Notes: generated from the sequence alone by a model not told the origin. A stretch of 64,000 bases of DNA from Lithobates sylvaticus (GCA_028564925.1 CM053026.1:642855967-642919966), one strand, 5' to 3'; shown: positions 1 to 12,089, counted from the first letter of the stretch. Translations and numbers: made by a program.

Positions 1-600
1 TTTGTTAGCAGCAGCTTGGCATTGCATGCTATTGCTGACCCTATCATCTACTAGGACCCCCAGGTCCTTCTCCATCCTAGATTCACCCAGAGTTTCTCCC
101 CCAGTGTATAGATTGCATTCATATTTTTGCCACCCAAATACATTATTTTAAATTGTTCTACATTAAACCTCATTTGCCATGTAGTTGCCCACCCCATTAA
201 TTTGTTCACATCTTTTTGCAAGGTTTCCACATACTACGGCAAAGTCATTGCCCTGCTTAGCTTAGTATTGTCTGCAAATACAGAGATTGAACTATTGAAC
301 ACCTCCAGGTCGTTTATGAACAAAATAAATAGGTTTGGTCCCAGCACAGAACCCTGGGGTGCCCCACTACCCATAACATCTATGGGCCTTTCTTTATCTA
401 GATGGCACCTTACCTCCTCATAGAAGGTTAATAGATTGGTTTGGCAAGAACGATCTTTATGAATCCATGCTGATTACTGCTAATGATACCGTTCTCGTTA
501 CTACAATCTTGTATATAGTCCCTTATCATCCCCTCCAAGAGCTTGCATACTATTGATGTTAGGCTAACTGGTCTGTTATTCTCCTGTAATTGTAAAAAGT
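1..600 (-). mobile_element. CR1-like LINE fragment (RT region), cut by window start
   Basis: On the plus strand this stretch matches 53920-54680 almost base for base, including the wording that reverse-translates to CR1 reverse transcriptase segments such as a GVPQGSVLG-like motif and an FADDTK-like active site. It is therefore a second copy of the same CR1-type LINE, coding on the minus strand. Relative to the 53-56 kb copy it lacks about 180 bp near position 375, where the text jumps from the 'accctgggg' box to the 'ggcctttctttatctagatgg' box. Its 3' end lies beyond the window start and it fades near 600. Non-functional fragment. Confidence 0.85.
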
Positions 601-1769
601 ACCCTTATTACTTTTATACTGGTTGTTTATGATCATATGTTGTTTATGTGGTAACATAATACATAACACAGAATAGAATACCCTCATGGAGAGGCTGCCA
701 CTAGTCACCAGTTAATATATATTTATTTTCACCAAAATTATTTTTTACAAATATTAATATCACATTTTCTTATTTTCTTGGTAGCACTGCAAATTTTATC
801 TGTTTTATTGCTAAAATGCTGGTAAATATTAGTATTATACTTGGTATATTGTTATAGGGCTGGAAGTTATTATGAAGCTTAGGAATATTTGTATGATATA
901 TGATGGTGTTTTTATATTATGTGCTTTTGAGGAAGATCATTATGCTGCTGTGGGATATTTTCACTGTATTTATTATTTGGGAAATCGCATCCTTTAAAAC
1001 TACACCTATATTTTATGATTTGCATGGTGATACCCCCCCCCCCCCCCCCCAGATCATTCCTCCATACATCTAATTAATTTGATGAAACAAATTGTTTCCC
1101 TTTACTTCTTAAAATGAATCTGTGTTGAACTGAAAGTAATGAAATACTAAACATCAGGCATAAATAAAAAGACACTTACAGGTGCCTACTTGTATGAGTG
1201 CCTACTTGTATGTTCATATATCTTGCTAAAGGAAAACCCAAAGCAAAATAATATGTATATATGTAATAAGTAAGTTAAAGAATATGTATAAGCTCCATGA
1301 ATGCTTTGCTGCACTCCTTACTACTGATTTTTGTGGCTGCTCATCAAGGTTATAGACCAATTGTGAGTTGTGGGTTGTGAAGCCGAGCATAAGAACAAAA
1401 GTGCTATTTTCATATTTTAGTGCCTCACATTTTGAGACTTAAATGGCACAGTGAGCATCTGTACAAGGAAATGTGGGCACCTATGTTCCATGTCTGCCTG
1501 CAATTTAGCATCTTTCAAGTGAGCACAGATTTGTTTAAAATGTGAAGATACAAAAAATAGGGACTAAAAAGTGCATTATCTCTCTGTCACTCAGACCGGC
1601 TAGCTAACAGTAACTGGTCATATGAATCTACTGGCAGAAAAATGTAATTTTAAAAATATAAGATACTTGCCATTTATCACAGCTGTTCTATTAGCCAAAC
1701 TTCCCTGTGTAAGGTATCCTCTCAAAGACTTCTGCAACTGAACAGATCTTCTACAATAACTATTAACAC
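601..1769. other. No recognisable feature (AT-rich; C18 run at 1033-1050)
   Basis: AT-rich sequence with no open frame or repeat family that I recognise. A run of 18 C occurs at 1033-1050. Short open frames here look like chance. Confidence 0.5.
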
Positions 1770-2499
1770 TAATGCTGTGTACACATCGGATTTTCCAATA
1801 ACAAATGTTCGATGGGAGCTTGTTGTCAGAAATTCCGACCGTGTGTAGACTCCATCTGACATTTTCCGTCGGAATTTCCGACAAACAAAATTTGAGATCT
1901 GGATCTCAAATTTTCCGACAACAAAATCCGTTCTCGTAAATTCCAATCGTGTGTATGCATCTCCAACGCACAAAGTTTCTCGCATGCTCTGAATCAATTA
2001 GAAGACGGTCTGGTAAAACTAGCATTCTTAATGGAGATAGCACATTCGTCACGCTGCAAATTTTAAAAATTTTTAATGCAGCACATTCTCTTCTTCTTTA
2101 TAAGGCTAGAATAATGAAGTTGTTTTGCTGCTGATATTCACACAGAGTTCTGAAAAAAAATGATTTCTTTATTATTTCTCGTGATCTCCTGAATAATATT
2201 TGTTATTTTTTTTGTCAGATCTCCATAATAACGTTTTGTATTTATTTTTATAGTGATTTTTTTTTTATCAAGATCTCCTGTTTTATTTATTTTTTTCTAG
2301 TGATCTCCATAATATTTTTTTTTTCGTTTTGTGTGTCACGTTACCACAACACCATTATTATCTTGTATTTTTAACCTCAAGGAGGTTGGTTGGTGTCCCT
2401 TGTTAATTTGACATTGTATTTTTGAAATGTACCTGCCTACTCGCAAACAAACTGTGCTTTTTGAAGTAAATTACATAGGCAAGTATTTAAAAAAAAATA

Positions 2500-2900
2500 G
2501 CCATTTATTATGGGTCATAACAAAATAAAGAGGAAGGCAGTGCTAGATAAACTGTTGAAATTTGCGAAGCCTTTGTACCCCAGGGCACACATCAAAACTA
2601 TTTTACAGGCAAAATTGGTGGTCTGAGGAGTCCATATAATAGTGAGCACAATCCGGTCCAGGAGTCCAAGAGATCAGGAACAGCAGCAGATGACATATAT
2701 GTCCCCAGGTTGTGGTCATACAACAGCCTGCATCTTTTGCCAGACCAGACTGGTTATCACACTCTTGTCTTCCTTAGACGCTTCCTTCCAGGCTGTGGAT
2801 CTGGTGTTGGAGTTGTGGCAGGAGGTGGAAGAAGGACGATAGTCGACCTCCTGGCTGCCACTTACCCCCGCCACCTCCTGGCTGAGGCTTTCCTGTGTAT
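2500..2900 (+). pseudogene. MADF-like domain remnant (copy A)
   Basis: Plus-strand translation in two frames gives KAVLDKLLKFAKPLYPRA, then a frame change near 2620, then RSGTAADDIYVPRLWSYNSL. This is the later half of an MADF-type DNA-binding domain, whose family signature includes a 'DxYxPxLWYYxxLxFL' stretch. The start of the domain is not visible. It resembles the minus-strand copy at 3191-3579, so the two form an imperfect inverted pair separated by about 240 bp. MADF proteins bind DNA or act with SANT proteins, and Harbinger-type elements are known to carry Myb-like accessory proteins. A link between MADF and this element is inferred from position only. Non-functional: the frame is broken and truncated. 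Confidence 0.65.
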
Positions 2901-3190
2901 GAAAAAGGGACATCGTTTTAGTTTTTTGCTCATCAATTACACACAATTTTGAGCTCATGACTGTTGCAAATTGAATGTTGTCAAATATAAAAGACTATCA
3001 TTCTGAGCCCAGCATTTTTCATTCTTGTCCCAATCATTTGTGGCCACTACTGTCTATTGATATGTAAACCACTTGGTTAAATCAGCAATTAGTGATCAAT
3101 AATAACATCTAGTTAACATGATTAATTTTATGACAAGAAATATGTTGAATAATGCTCTACCTGACTCAAGCTGGGCTCCTCCACATCTTC

Positions 3191-3579
3191 TTAGGTGGAA
3201 GGCCCAAGTTGGACATCGGAAGCCTCAGCTGAGGTGGAAAGAAGCCTTGAAGGAAGAGTGGAGAGTGCTGGCCTGGGTTCACTCTGGTCTGACAGAAAAT
3301 GCAGTCTGTCATAGTACCACAGCCTGGGCACATAAACGTCATCTGCTGCTCCTGATCTCTGGGAATTCTGGACCTTCTTTTGCTCTCTAAGATAAGTACT
3401 CCTCATGCCACCAATTTTGGCCTTCAAATAGGCTTCACAAATTCAAGCAGTTTCTCCAGCGCTGCCTTCCTCTTTCTTAGCTTATTAAAAAATGGATGGT
3501 TCACCTGCCACAGACAAGGCAGCTCTCTGAACATGTCAATGAATATTGCTAGAAATTCCCTATCATTGAATGGATCCAT
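3191..3579 (-). pseudogene. MADF-like protein pseudogene (copy B)
   Basis: Starting at the ATG at 3579 the minus strand reads MDPFNDREFLAIFIDMFREL, then PCLWQVNHPFF and KAALEKLLEFVKP, a good match to the N-terminal half of an MADF domain ('I.x.Y...PcLW......Y..k..r..aw'). About 30 nt then appear to be missing, with a frame change near 3425. The second half continues as IGGMRSTYLREQKKVQ and DDVYVPRLWYYDRLHFLSDQ. A Pro/Ser-rich tail ends at a TAA at 3191. It is divergent to the Myb-like pseudogene at 3875, with about 300 bp between the two starts. The pairing of MADF and Myb/SANT proteins in one element suggests DNA-binding accessory factors. No catalytic domain is seen. Confidence 0.75.
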
Positions 3580-3780
3580 TTTCTCTGCAAGACACAACAC
3601 AAGACAAACTATAATGTCAGGCTAAACTCTTCTAATCTTGTCCCAATATATGCCTCAATCTAGAAGCAGTATAGGCCACTGATGCACCAAGTTCAAATTG
3701 TACCTTCGTTATTACATTCGGTGCTTCCGCTAATCCTTCCTCTGCTCACAGATCGTACGTACGACGCACGCATGTTACGC

Positions 3781-3788
3781 TTTATATA
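3781..3788 (+). promoter_or_regulatory. Possible TATA box between divergent MADF-like and Myb-like genes
   Basis: TTTATATA lies in the GC-richer spacer between the two divergent pseudogene starts (3579 minus, 3875 plus), about 90 bp upstream of the Myb-like ATG. Position fits a core promoter for the plus-strand gene, but TATA-like strings are common in this AT-rich window, so this is only suggestive. Confidence 0.3.
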
Positions 3789-3874
3789 CACTGTGCATGT
3801 GTGAAACTCCACCCGCCCCTGATGTTTTTTTAGTCTATTCCCCACCCCTTTTTTTCGGCACAGTGGGAGAGCAC

Positions 3875-4892
3875 ATGGCCGAGACAGAGCAAGTGCATGC
3901 AGACAGCAGCAGCAATGACGAAAGGCCGGAGCCATGAACGTCCTGATCCCGGAGGAGATTTAAGGCCTCAAATATGTCCTTTATAAAGATGGTGGAGATG
4001 GCAGACATCTTGAAGAGGGCCGACTATGATGGGAAGCATGGACCTTACCCAAACACAAATATGAGAAAGGCCAAGATCATGACGAAAGTTTTGAAAAGTC
4101 TGCACAGGAATTTTGGGGTAGGATGATCCAAGAATCAATTGAGGAAACGTTGGTCAGACCTGAAATTGAGGGAGCACGATCAGTACAGAAAGAGTTCTTC
4201 AAAAAAGTAAGTTGTTGTCATGTGTGCCTATTATCAGTATTACTTGCATGCTGCTCCATGTGCTTTTCTTTACTGTTGTACAGTTTAAAATGGCAACTTT
4301 CAGGTTCGTGGGCACACTAATCGTTTATAGTAAACATTGTTCATTTGCCTACTAATACAATGTTTTTGGCAGATGCAGGTTAACTACATTTGTTCATGCC
4401 TATTTGGATTAAAAGAAGTTTAGGACATTGTTGTCTAGATGGGTTTGTAACTAGAATGAAATGAAAACTTGATTCAGTGTAAGGAGAGGACACTCGGCAG
4501 CTGTTTACACATCTGGACGCAGGAGCACTAGTGTGGGACACCAGAACACCCTTTTTAGGGTGTCCCACACAGGTGCTCCAGTGGATACTAGGGGTGTCTC
4601 CATGTGTGAAAATTGTACAAAAAAGTAAATATTCCAGCTTTATAAAGGGACAAAAATAATGTCTTCAGCTTGGAACACTGACAAAAAAGACAACTGTACG
4701 ACACTTCCAAACAATATTTCATATTACTAATTCTCACCTCAAATATCTGTGTGCTAAGTATACCTTTTTTTTATTCACAGAGGAGAGAAAAGACTCGGGA
4801 CATCTGAGGACACCAGGGACCCCCCACCTCCTAAAGAAAAGGAAATTCCCACACCACAACCAGAAGATGTGGAGGAAGGAGAGGTTTATTAA
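3875..4892 (+). pseudogene. Myb/SANT-like DNA-binding protein pseudogene, two exons
   Basis: Exon 1 runs 3875-4206 from an ATG (MAETEQVHADSSSNDERPEP) and exon 2 runs 4781-4892, ending in TAA. The intron 4207-4780 has GTAAGT at its donor and a T-rich tract with TTATTCACAG at its acceptor, and it joins the exons in phase. Exon 1 contains a helix-rich core with MVEMADILKRADYDGKHGPY, RKAKIMTKVLKSLHRNFG and QLRKRWSDLKLREHDQYRK. The RKRWSDLK stretch is the familiar third helix of Myb/SANT-like domains of Harbinger accessory proteins. Exon 2 is Pro/Glu-rich. Three in-frame stops (3935, 3944, 4124) are all TGA in contexts where CGA (Arg) is plausible, as expected from decay of methylated CpG. Such proteins help the Harbinger transposase bind its ends. 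That role is family knowledge, not shown here. Confidence 0.75.
4522..4579. repeat. Inverted repeat inside the Myb-like intron
   Basis: Arms 4522-4542 and 4559-4579 are near-perfect reverse complements (core GTGTGGGACACC / GGTGTCCCACAC) around a 16-nt spacer. The structure could form a hairpin in RNA from the intron. Function unknown. Confidence 0.7.
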
Positions 4893-5712
4893 GTGTAGTT
4901 TCAAGTGCACTTGTGCAGTGCACTTGGAGGGCAAAGTGGATTTTGCTTTAGTAAATAACTCCCACAGTGCTTTATAATTTGCCACAATCATGCCATTTTC
5001 GTGACTCACCAAAATGTATTCATGGTGCTGAAAATGATGTATATTTTTATCAGTAATGCATTACATGCATTAACAACAAAAACAAGGTGTGTGCGTAGCA
5101 GACCCACAACATAATAATAGTTCGCTGGATAAGAGATTGTCACCTCATGTATCAAATAAATTACGTTTGCACTTTTAAAGAAAATGGCCAAGAAAAAGCC
5201 CGTTGGATAACCTAGGAGACAGCTAAAAGAAAGACAAGCAGTAAATCAAAAGTAAATATTATTTCAGTTTAACTAAAAAAAAATATTTTTAAAATGTTTA
5301 TTAAAAATTTTTTGGCATATAAATGGCCCCCCTACCCGCAAAGTACTCCATATATTTTATACGGACCTCGTGTGCGCTTTGAGGGGGCAAGCACTGAAAA
5401 CCAGATACAAACCCACAAGCATAAACTGAAGAGCAGTAACAATCTGAAAAGCACAAGGCTGAAAAGTGCGAATCGTCGCTTACCAAACTTCTACTAACAC
5501 GAGATAAACACGAGATTAGCAGAAGGAGCCCAAAGGGTGGCTATTGACTTCCCTTTTATAGTGCTGTCGTACATGTTGTACATCACCGCATCTTGACGTT
5601 TGGAAGTTCTGACAACATTTTTGTGACATGCAAGACAAGTTTGAGCCAACATCCATCGGAAAAAAACATGGATTTTGTTGTCGGAAAAACTGATCTTGTG
5701 TACGCGGCATAA

Positions 5713-6095
5713 TACATATTTTGCTCTATCCCTGTCATTCTGGTCACATCTGACATCAAACATCTACTATTCAGTTTCAGCCTTGCATACACCATTATAT
5801 CTTTGTTTTGGTCATTAGACTTCTGAATGAATATGAATAACAGGACATACTGCTACCTGTTATGGGAGTAGAGAAAGATGAACCTTTGTATTTTACCAAG
5901 CTGTGTTGGTTTTTATAGTTATCCAGAATTTCATGGCTGGCTAAGGATTGAGCTCTAAACCTTGTAGATAAAATACTAAATAAAAATGTATTTCAGGAAA
6001 TAAAGGGAAGAAACATGTTGCTTTCTGCAGGACAACTATTGTACCCATCCAAAAGGATAGTTAATACTACTTCTGAAAACAAAATGGTGCAATAC
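5713..6095. other. No recognisable feature
   Basis: AT-rich flank between the Harbinger-like element and the solo LTR. I see no coding or repeat signature. Confidence 0.4.
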
Positions 6096-6099
6096 ATAT

Positions 6100-6576
6100 T
6101 GTGAGGGGGTTAGCTCGGCAGCGGGGGTGTATGACCCTATGGTTGAGCTCACTACACAAAATTAGGCACAGCAAACAGCTTTGCAGGTGAAAAAAAAGTG
6201 TGGCTTATTTACACTAAATACAAGGTAAAAAAAGAAAACAAAAAGAAACATGAAAATAAACCCTTGCGAACTTGGCAGCTTACTACATACACCGGCTCCC
6301 TAGCTATCAACTAGGTGCAGCCTTGTGCTGCCCTCAGCATCTATCTCCCTGTTTAAGAGGCTTGCTACACACCCTACAGCACCCTCCCTAAGCAGGTTGG
6401 AAATTTTATAGAGGCCCTAATGAGTCAACTTAATTCAGCTGGGCTCATTAGCTCACCGCTGCAGGACTATCAGCACTTCACCCTAGTGGAACAAATCTGT
6501 ATAGAGCCAGAATCTAGGACACACATACCTGCCATCTTGGATGCAACCAGGCTAATTTAACCTGCCTGCTGTCACA
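6100..6576 (-). mobile_element. Solo LTR (fossil), 477 bp, ATAT target duplication
   Basis: The segment begins TGTGAG and ends TCACA, giving short inverted LTR ends of the TG..CA type. It is flanked by ATAT at 6096-6099 and 6577-6580. Read on the minus strand it has a CTATAAAA-like box in the middle. No internal coding region accompanies it, so it is a solo LTR left by recombination. Family not assigned; a Ty3/gypsy-like origin is possible from the 4-bp duplication. It looks moderately old. Confidence 0.65.
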
Positions 6577-6618
6577 ATATTCATAACTTCCAACAAGTTT
6601 TTAAATACTGTATCTACC

Positions 6619-7196
6619 TATTAGTGTTGGGCAAACAGTTCGGCCCAAGCATGAACATGAACATTGGCTGTCCGCCCTGTTTGGAGAACACTTGAATTTG
6701 CAGGGTGTTCGGCGGGTGTTCGCCACAGTGAATTCTCGAACCCTGATTGGGCAAAGATTTCCCCAATCCGGGTGCAGTAAAAGCTGGCTGTTAAGGAGCG
6801 GGGCCGGGAAGCCAGCCGCGGCATCCTTAACAACTGATGAGTCATCAGCTGTCAATGGGCTTCCCCACTGACAGCTAAATTTAAAAAAATTATCGGTAGA
6901 AAATAGTAAAACAAAACCCATACCTGCCCCTTATATGAGCAGGCAGCCTGGCAGGTCAGAAAAGGGGGGATATGAGCGAGCGCCCCCCTTCTGAACCATA
7001 ACAGGCCACACACCCTCAACATGGGGTGTGCTTTGGGGCTAAGGGAAACAAAACACTCTGTCTTCATTGACGGCCGACCACCGAATGCATCCTCCACTGT
7101 TTGACAGTACTTATATAGGTAAGGGTGGGGCCCCCTGGCAATGTCACATGGTGGGACTACCCCCTTGTAAGATAAGAGGTAAGATTTATTTGTCAT
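6619..7196. repeat. GC-rich dispersed repeat fragment sharing a cassette with the foldback element
   Basis: It begins ATTAGTGTTGGGCAAACAG followed by GTTCGG/TTCGCC-rich text, and at 6902-7035 contains a cassette (GCGAGCGCCCCCC..CCTCAACATGGGG) that also occurs at 15785-15900 and 17070-17190 in the foldback arms. A fragment of its first part recurs at 32559-32668. I regard it as a non-coding dispersed repeat. The open frames on both strands follow from GC richness. Confidence 0.55.
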
Positions 7197-7199
7197 TGT

Positions 7200-8585
7200 A
7201 AAACAAATTCACAATCAAATTACATTACATTACATTTACCAAACAAAATGTAATTATACCATAAATATAAAAAGGATGCCCATATTAAAAAAAACTAGAC
7301 AAGACAATAAAATAAGACCATGTAACCTCTTTCATTTCATTCCTGCATTGATAGCCTTAACATCCCTGGGAAAGAAGCTCTCTTTAAATCTTTGTGTCCT
7401 TGTTTAATCTCCCAAATGGCAATAATTCAAAGAAATGACAACCAGGATGAGTTTGGTCTCTCACTATTTTTCCTGCTTTACAAAGGCAACGAGTCTCATA
7501 TATTCCTTCTAGAGAAACAAGTTCACACCCTACAATATTCTGTGCTTTTTGAACCACTCCCTTATCTGCCTATGTACAACTAGGATACCAGTTCACACCC
7601 TACAATATTCTGTGCTTTTTGAACCACTCCCTTATCTGCCTATGTACAACTAGGATACCAGACTAGAATACGCTACGTTAATGTACTCTCAATAGCAGAA
7701 TGGTAGAATGTCTCTAGTACCTTCCTTCCCAAGCTATTCTTCCTAAGGAGTCGCAAGAAATATAAATGTTTTTGTGATTTCTTGATAATGGTTTGACATT
7801 GATTGATCATGATACGTTTTCAGGAATGCATGTTCCTAAGAACTTAAAAGTAGATACCCACTTAATGCACAACCTTTAATAAAAAGCAGTGTTGGTTCAG
7901 GCCTATTCCTTCTTAATTTTACAATCAGTTCCTTTGTTTTTCCTGTGTTTAAGATCAGATTATTCGCTGTACACCATTTCACTATCCTATCAACCTCTCT
8001 CCTATATTTCTCCTCATCATCTCCAGTGATACAACCGATTACGGTAGTGTCGCCTGCAAACCTAATTATACTATTGGTCTCATAATAGGGGGTGCAGTTA
8101 TATGTGTACAGTGCATAGAGAAAGGGACTTAACACACAACCCTGCGGTGCTCCAGTACTTATTTCTCGTTTGGAAGAAACAAACTTGTCCAATTTTACCA
8201 CTTGTGAGCAATTGACCAAAAAACCCTTAAGCAAAAACAAATAAAGGGCGGCAGATCCAATTTTTTATTTTTTTCAACCAACCGATCTAGAATGATGGTA
8301 TTAAAGGCAGAGCTGTAATCTATAAACAACATCCTTATGTAGTTTCCCGAATGCTCCAGATGACTAAGTGCCCCATGCAACCCTAAAGCTATTGCATCTT
8401 ATGTGCTTCTATTTGCTCTATATGCAAACTGATAAGTATCTAAACTATCCGGTAATCTAGACTTGATATATTTCAAAACCAACCTCTCAAAGCAATTCAT
8501 TAGTACTGAGGTCAGTGCTATTGGTCTATAATTGTCTAAACTCCCCACAGTTTACTTTTTTTTGGAATTGGAATAATAGTGGCTG
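7200..8585 (-). pseudogene. Rex1/Babar-like LINE, 3' half of reverse transcriptase
   Basis: Minus-strand frames read GALSHLEHSGNYIRMLFIDY and SSAFNTIILDRLVEK (8380-8195), then STGAPQGCVLSPFLYALYT and FAGDTTVIGCITGDDEEKY (8240-7836). The FxDYSSAFNT, GAPQGCVLSP and FADDTTV-type boxes are the reverse transcriptase of CR1-superfamily LINEs, and the wording is closest to Rex1/Babar elements from memory. The catalytic box reads FAGDTT, so one Asp is lost. The frame is shifted between the two ORFs. The 3' UTR runs down to a short TGACAAATAAATC-type end near 7190. 5'-truncated at about 8585. Not functional. Confidence 0.75.
7521..7660. repeat. 70-bp tandem duplication inside the Rex1-like LINE
   Basis: Positions 7521-7590 are repeated without visible change at 7591-7660 (both begin GTTCACACCCTACAATATTC). 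Identity suggests a recent duplication. Confidence 0.9.
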
Positions 8586-8587
8586 AT

Positions 8588-9000
8588 TTTAACCACTTGC
8601 CGCCCGCCATATAGCAGAATGACGGCTCAAAGTAGTTGTGATATCCTGACTGGACATCATATTATGTGCCCAGGGGCGACCAGCATGGCGATCGGAGGTG
8701 CTGTGTGTCAGTCTGACACACCACCAGTGCTGCCTATCCAATGCCACCTATCAGTGCTCATCAGTGTCCATCAGTGCCGCCTATCAGTGCCCATCAGTGT
8801 CGCCTATCAGTGCCGCCTATCAGTGCCGCCTATCAGTGCCGCCTATCAGTGCTCATCAGTTTTTTTTTTTAATTGTCTGTCTTTTTTAATTTATAGCACA
8901 AAAATTTAAAACCACAGAGGTGATCAAATACCACCAAAAGAAAGCTCTATTTGTGGGAAGAAAATGATAAAAATCTAGTTTGTGTATAGTGTTGTATAGG
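8588..9000 (+). repeat. Ranid-type dispersed repeat with internal minisatellite
   Basis: It starts TTAACCACTTGCCGCCCGCC and ends with text for GGTGATCAAATACCACCAAA and AAGCTCTATTTGTGGG. The same blocks occur in copies at 22530-22776, 25608-26310 and 30026-30343. I recall this family as abundant in ranid frogs. No coding capacity; probably a MITE-like non-autonomous repeat. Confidence 0.7.
8741..8860 (+). repeat. Minisatellite based on CAGTGCCGCCTAT / CAGTGCCCAT
   Basis: About ten imperfect units of 10-13 bp (CAGTGCCGCCTAT, CAGTGTCCAT, CAGTGCTCAT). The tract sits inside the dispersed repeat that starts at 8588 and appears to be part of that family. Confidence 0.85.
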
Positions 9001-9290
9001 AAGGAGTTGAACAGCTGATGTCATTAGCACACATCCTGCATCATCTACCCTCAGCTTGTCAACTCCTTCCTGTGTCATGACTTATAGTCTGTCCAGGAAG
9101 TAAGGCAAAAGTAATCGAGCAGTGTTTTTTAAACAGCTATGAAGAGAGTGAGGTAAGCGTATGTAGAATAAATGGAAAGCTGTTTTAGTTTCGTAAAAGA
9201 TGTACATTAATGCTATATTGGTACACAGGGGAGCTGCAATTTAGAAAAAATAGGTGAACAAAGGTGAACTTAGTCTTTAAAGTATACCTG
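9000..9290 (+). repeat. Dispersed repeat, copy 1
   Basis: The end (AAAGATGTACATTAATGCTATATTGG .. GGTGAACTTAGTCTTTAAAG) matches 14400-14480. At 8999-9073 it starts with inverted arms (GGAAGGAGTTGAACAGCTGA and its complement TCAGCTTGTCAACTCCTTCC). MITE-like, non-coding. Confidence 0.5.
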
Positions 9291-9369
9291 TTAAAAGAAA
9301 AAAAATGTTCTGTGGCTTTAAATTAGCAACAAATCAGTAGCTAACACAATACTTTAATACACAGTACTC

Positions 9370-10180
9370 AAAATTCTAAAACCAAAAAAGTGCAGCACTA
9401 TATGAAATAATTAAGCCCCTTTTTAATGTCCAAATATAGACCATAAATGATATACCCCACCAGAAGAAAAAAAATATAAGTGCAAAAACCCATACATTCA
9501 TAGAGTGACAAAATATATTAATCCAAAACAAAAAAGGGCCATTGCTTAAATAACTAATCAATTAAACTAGTGTAAACAATAATCGCAATAAAAATATTAG
9601 TACAAATTCATATATGTACATAGAGTCTATAAAGGAGCAGGAGCAACTATAAGTTACAAGTTCTTGTGATGACAAAGAAGCACCAGAAGGAGCTAATCTA
9701 AAGAAAGAATTATTCCCAAAAGTAGAAGATAGAAAGCCTCCATTTCCTAAATGTCATCCACATCACACCACTTCAGTGGAACAGAGCAAAGTGACCGCTA
9801 ATATATAGTGGTCAAAAATGCTTGTGTTACTCCAGGGAATTCTCACATCCCCTCAGCTTTCCTCTGGCCCACTGGTAAGTGTAGTGCCTCCAAACAATCT
9901 GCTTTCTGAACTTCCACTCCAGAGAATGCCAATAGTCATACACATGGTCAGGGATAACACTCGAGCATCACATTGCAGCAAGACAGAAACCCCCCCCCCC
10001 CCCCCCCCCCCCCCCCAATAGTGAAGATCAGTATTAAAAGGAACAATTTATTATGCTAATGAACTTGCAAGTGTAGACAAATCGATAGTGCTTGTAATAC
10101 ATAGATGTCCTGGTTCCCTCCTACATGTTTCATCACATATGACTTCACCAGGGGCTCCTAAGAGAAATATCTGAGATAAT
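9370..10180. repeat. Unclassified dispersed repeat with C27 run
   Basis: It begins AAAGTGCAGCACTATATG, like the segment at 48160, and ends near a CATGTTTCATCACATATGAC / TTCACCAGGGGCTCC block of the kind seen at the 3' ends of frog Penelope-like repeats. A pure C run of 27 spans 9990-10016. I cannot assign a family. Confidence 0.35.
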
Positions 10181-10453
10181 ATTGCTGCTTTCTGTCAAAG
10201 AATGCATTGAATTAAAGTCAGATTTTCTTGGAAAAAAATATTAGACTTATTCAATGTAATCCCTTCAGATTATACAGTTTTCCTTTAAAGTGAGATACAA
10301 TAATTAAAACAACATTTTAACAAAAGGTGAGAATTAGCACCTGACAAACTTAGGGGCCTGCTCCATGCTCTACATGGTGCTGTTATATTACTTTTGATGT
10401 CTGTAAATAGACTAAGACCAAAATATATAAATAGCATATAGAGGAAACATATA

Positions 10454-12073
<1,620 letters not shown>

Positions 12074-12089
12074 TAGTAGTTTTTCGTTT

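Larger units (their letters stand above)
1773..5709. mobile_element. PIF/Harbinger-like DNA element, 3.9 kb, with TAA target duplication
   Basis: The left end reads TGCTGTGTACACATCGGATT and the right end, reverse-complemented, reads TGCCGCGTACACAAGATCAG. Both are followed inward by TTTTCC..AACAAAAT-type subterminal sequence. The two ends are flanked by TAA at 1770-1772 and 5710-5712, a 3-bp TWA duplication typical of PIF/Harbinger elements. Inside are a Myb/SANT-like pseudogene on plus, an MADF-like pseudogene on minus and a second MADF-like stretch on plus. I see no DDE transposase, so it is probably a non-autonomous or internally rearranged copy. A perfect palindrome with 13-bp arms lies near 1888-1915 in the left subterminal region. 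Confidence 0.8.

Noticed and set aside
2710-2958. 80-codon frames on both strands
   Set aside because: Overlap the MADF-like remnant; only the plus-strand reading near 2620-2790 has domain wording.
8741-8860. Regularly spaced short repeats, considered as CRISPR-like
   Set aside because: Units are contiguous with no spacers; a minisatellite in a vertebrate repeat.
8619-8909. 96-codon plus frame with Ser/Gln/Cys repeats
   Set aside because: Produced by the CAGTGCC minisatellite.
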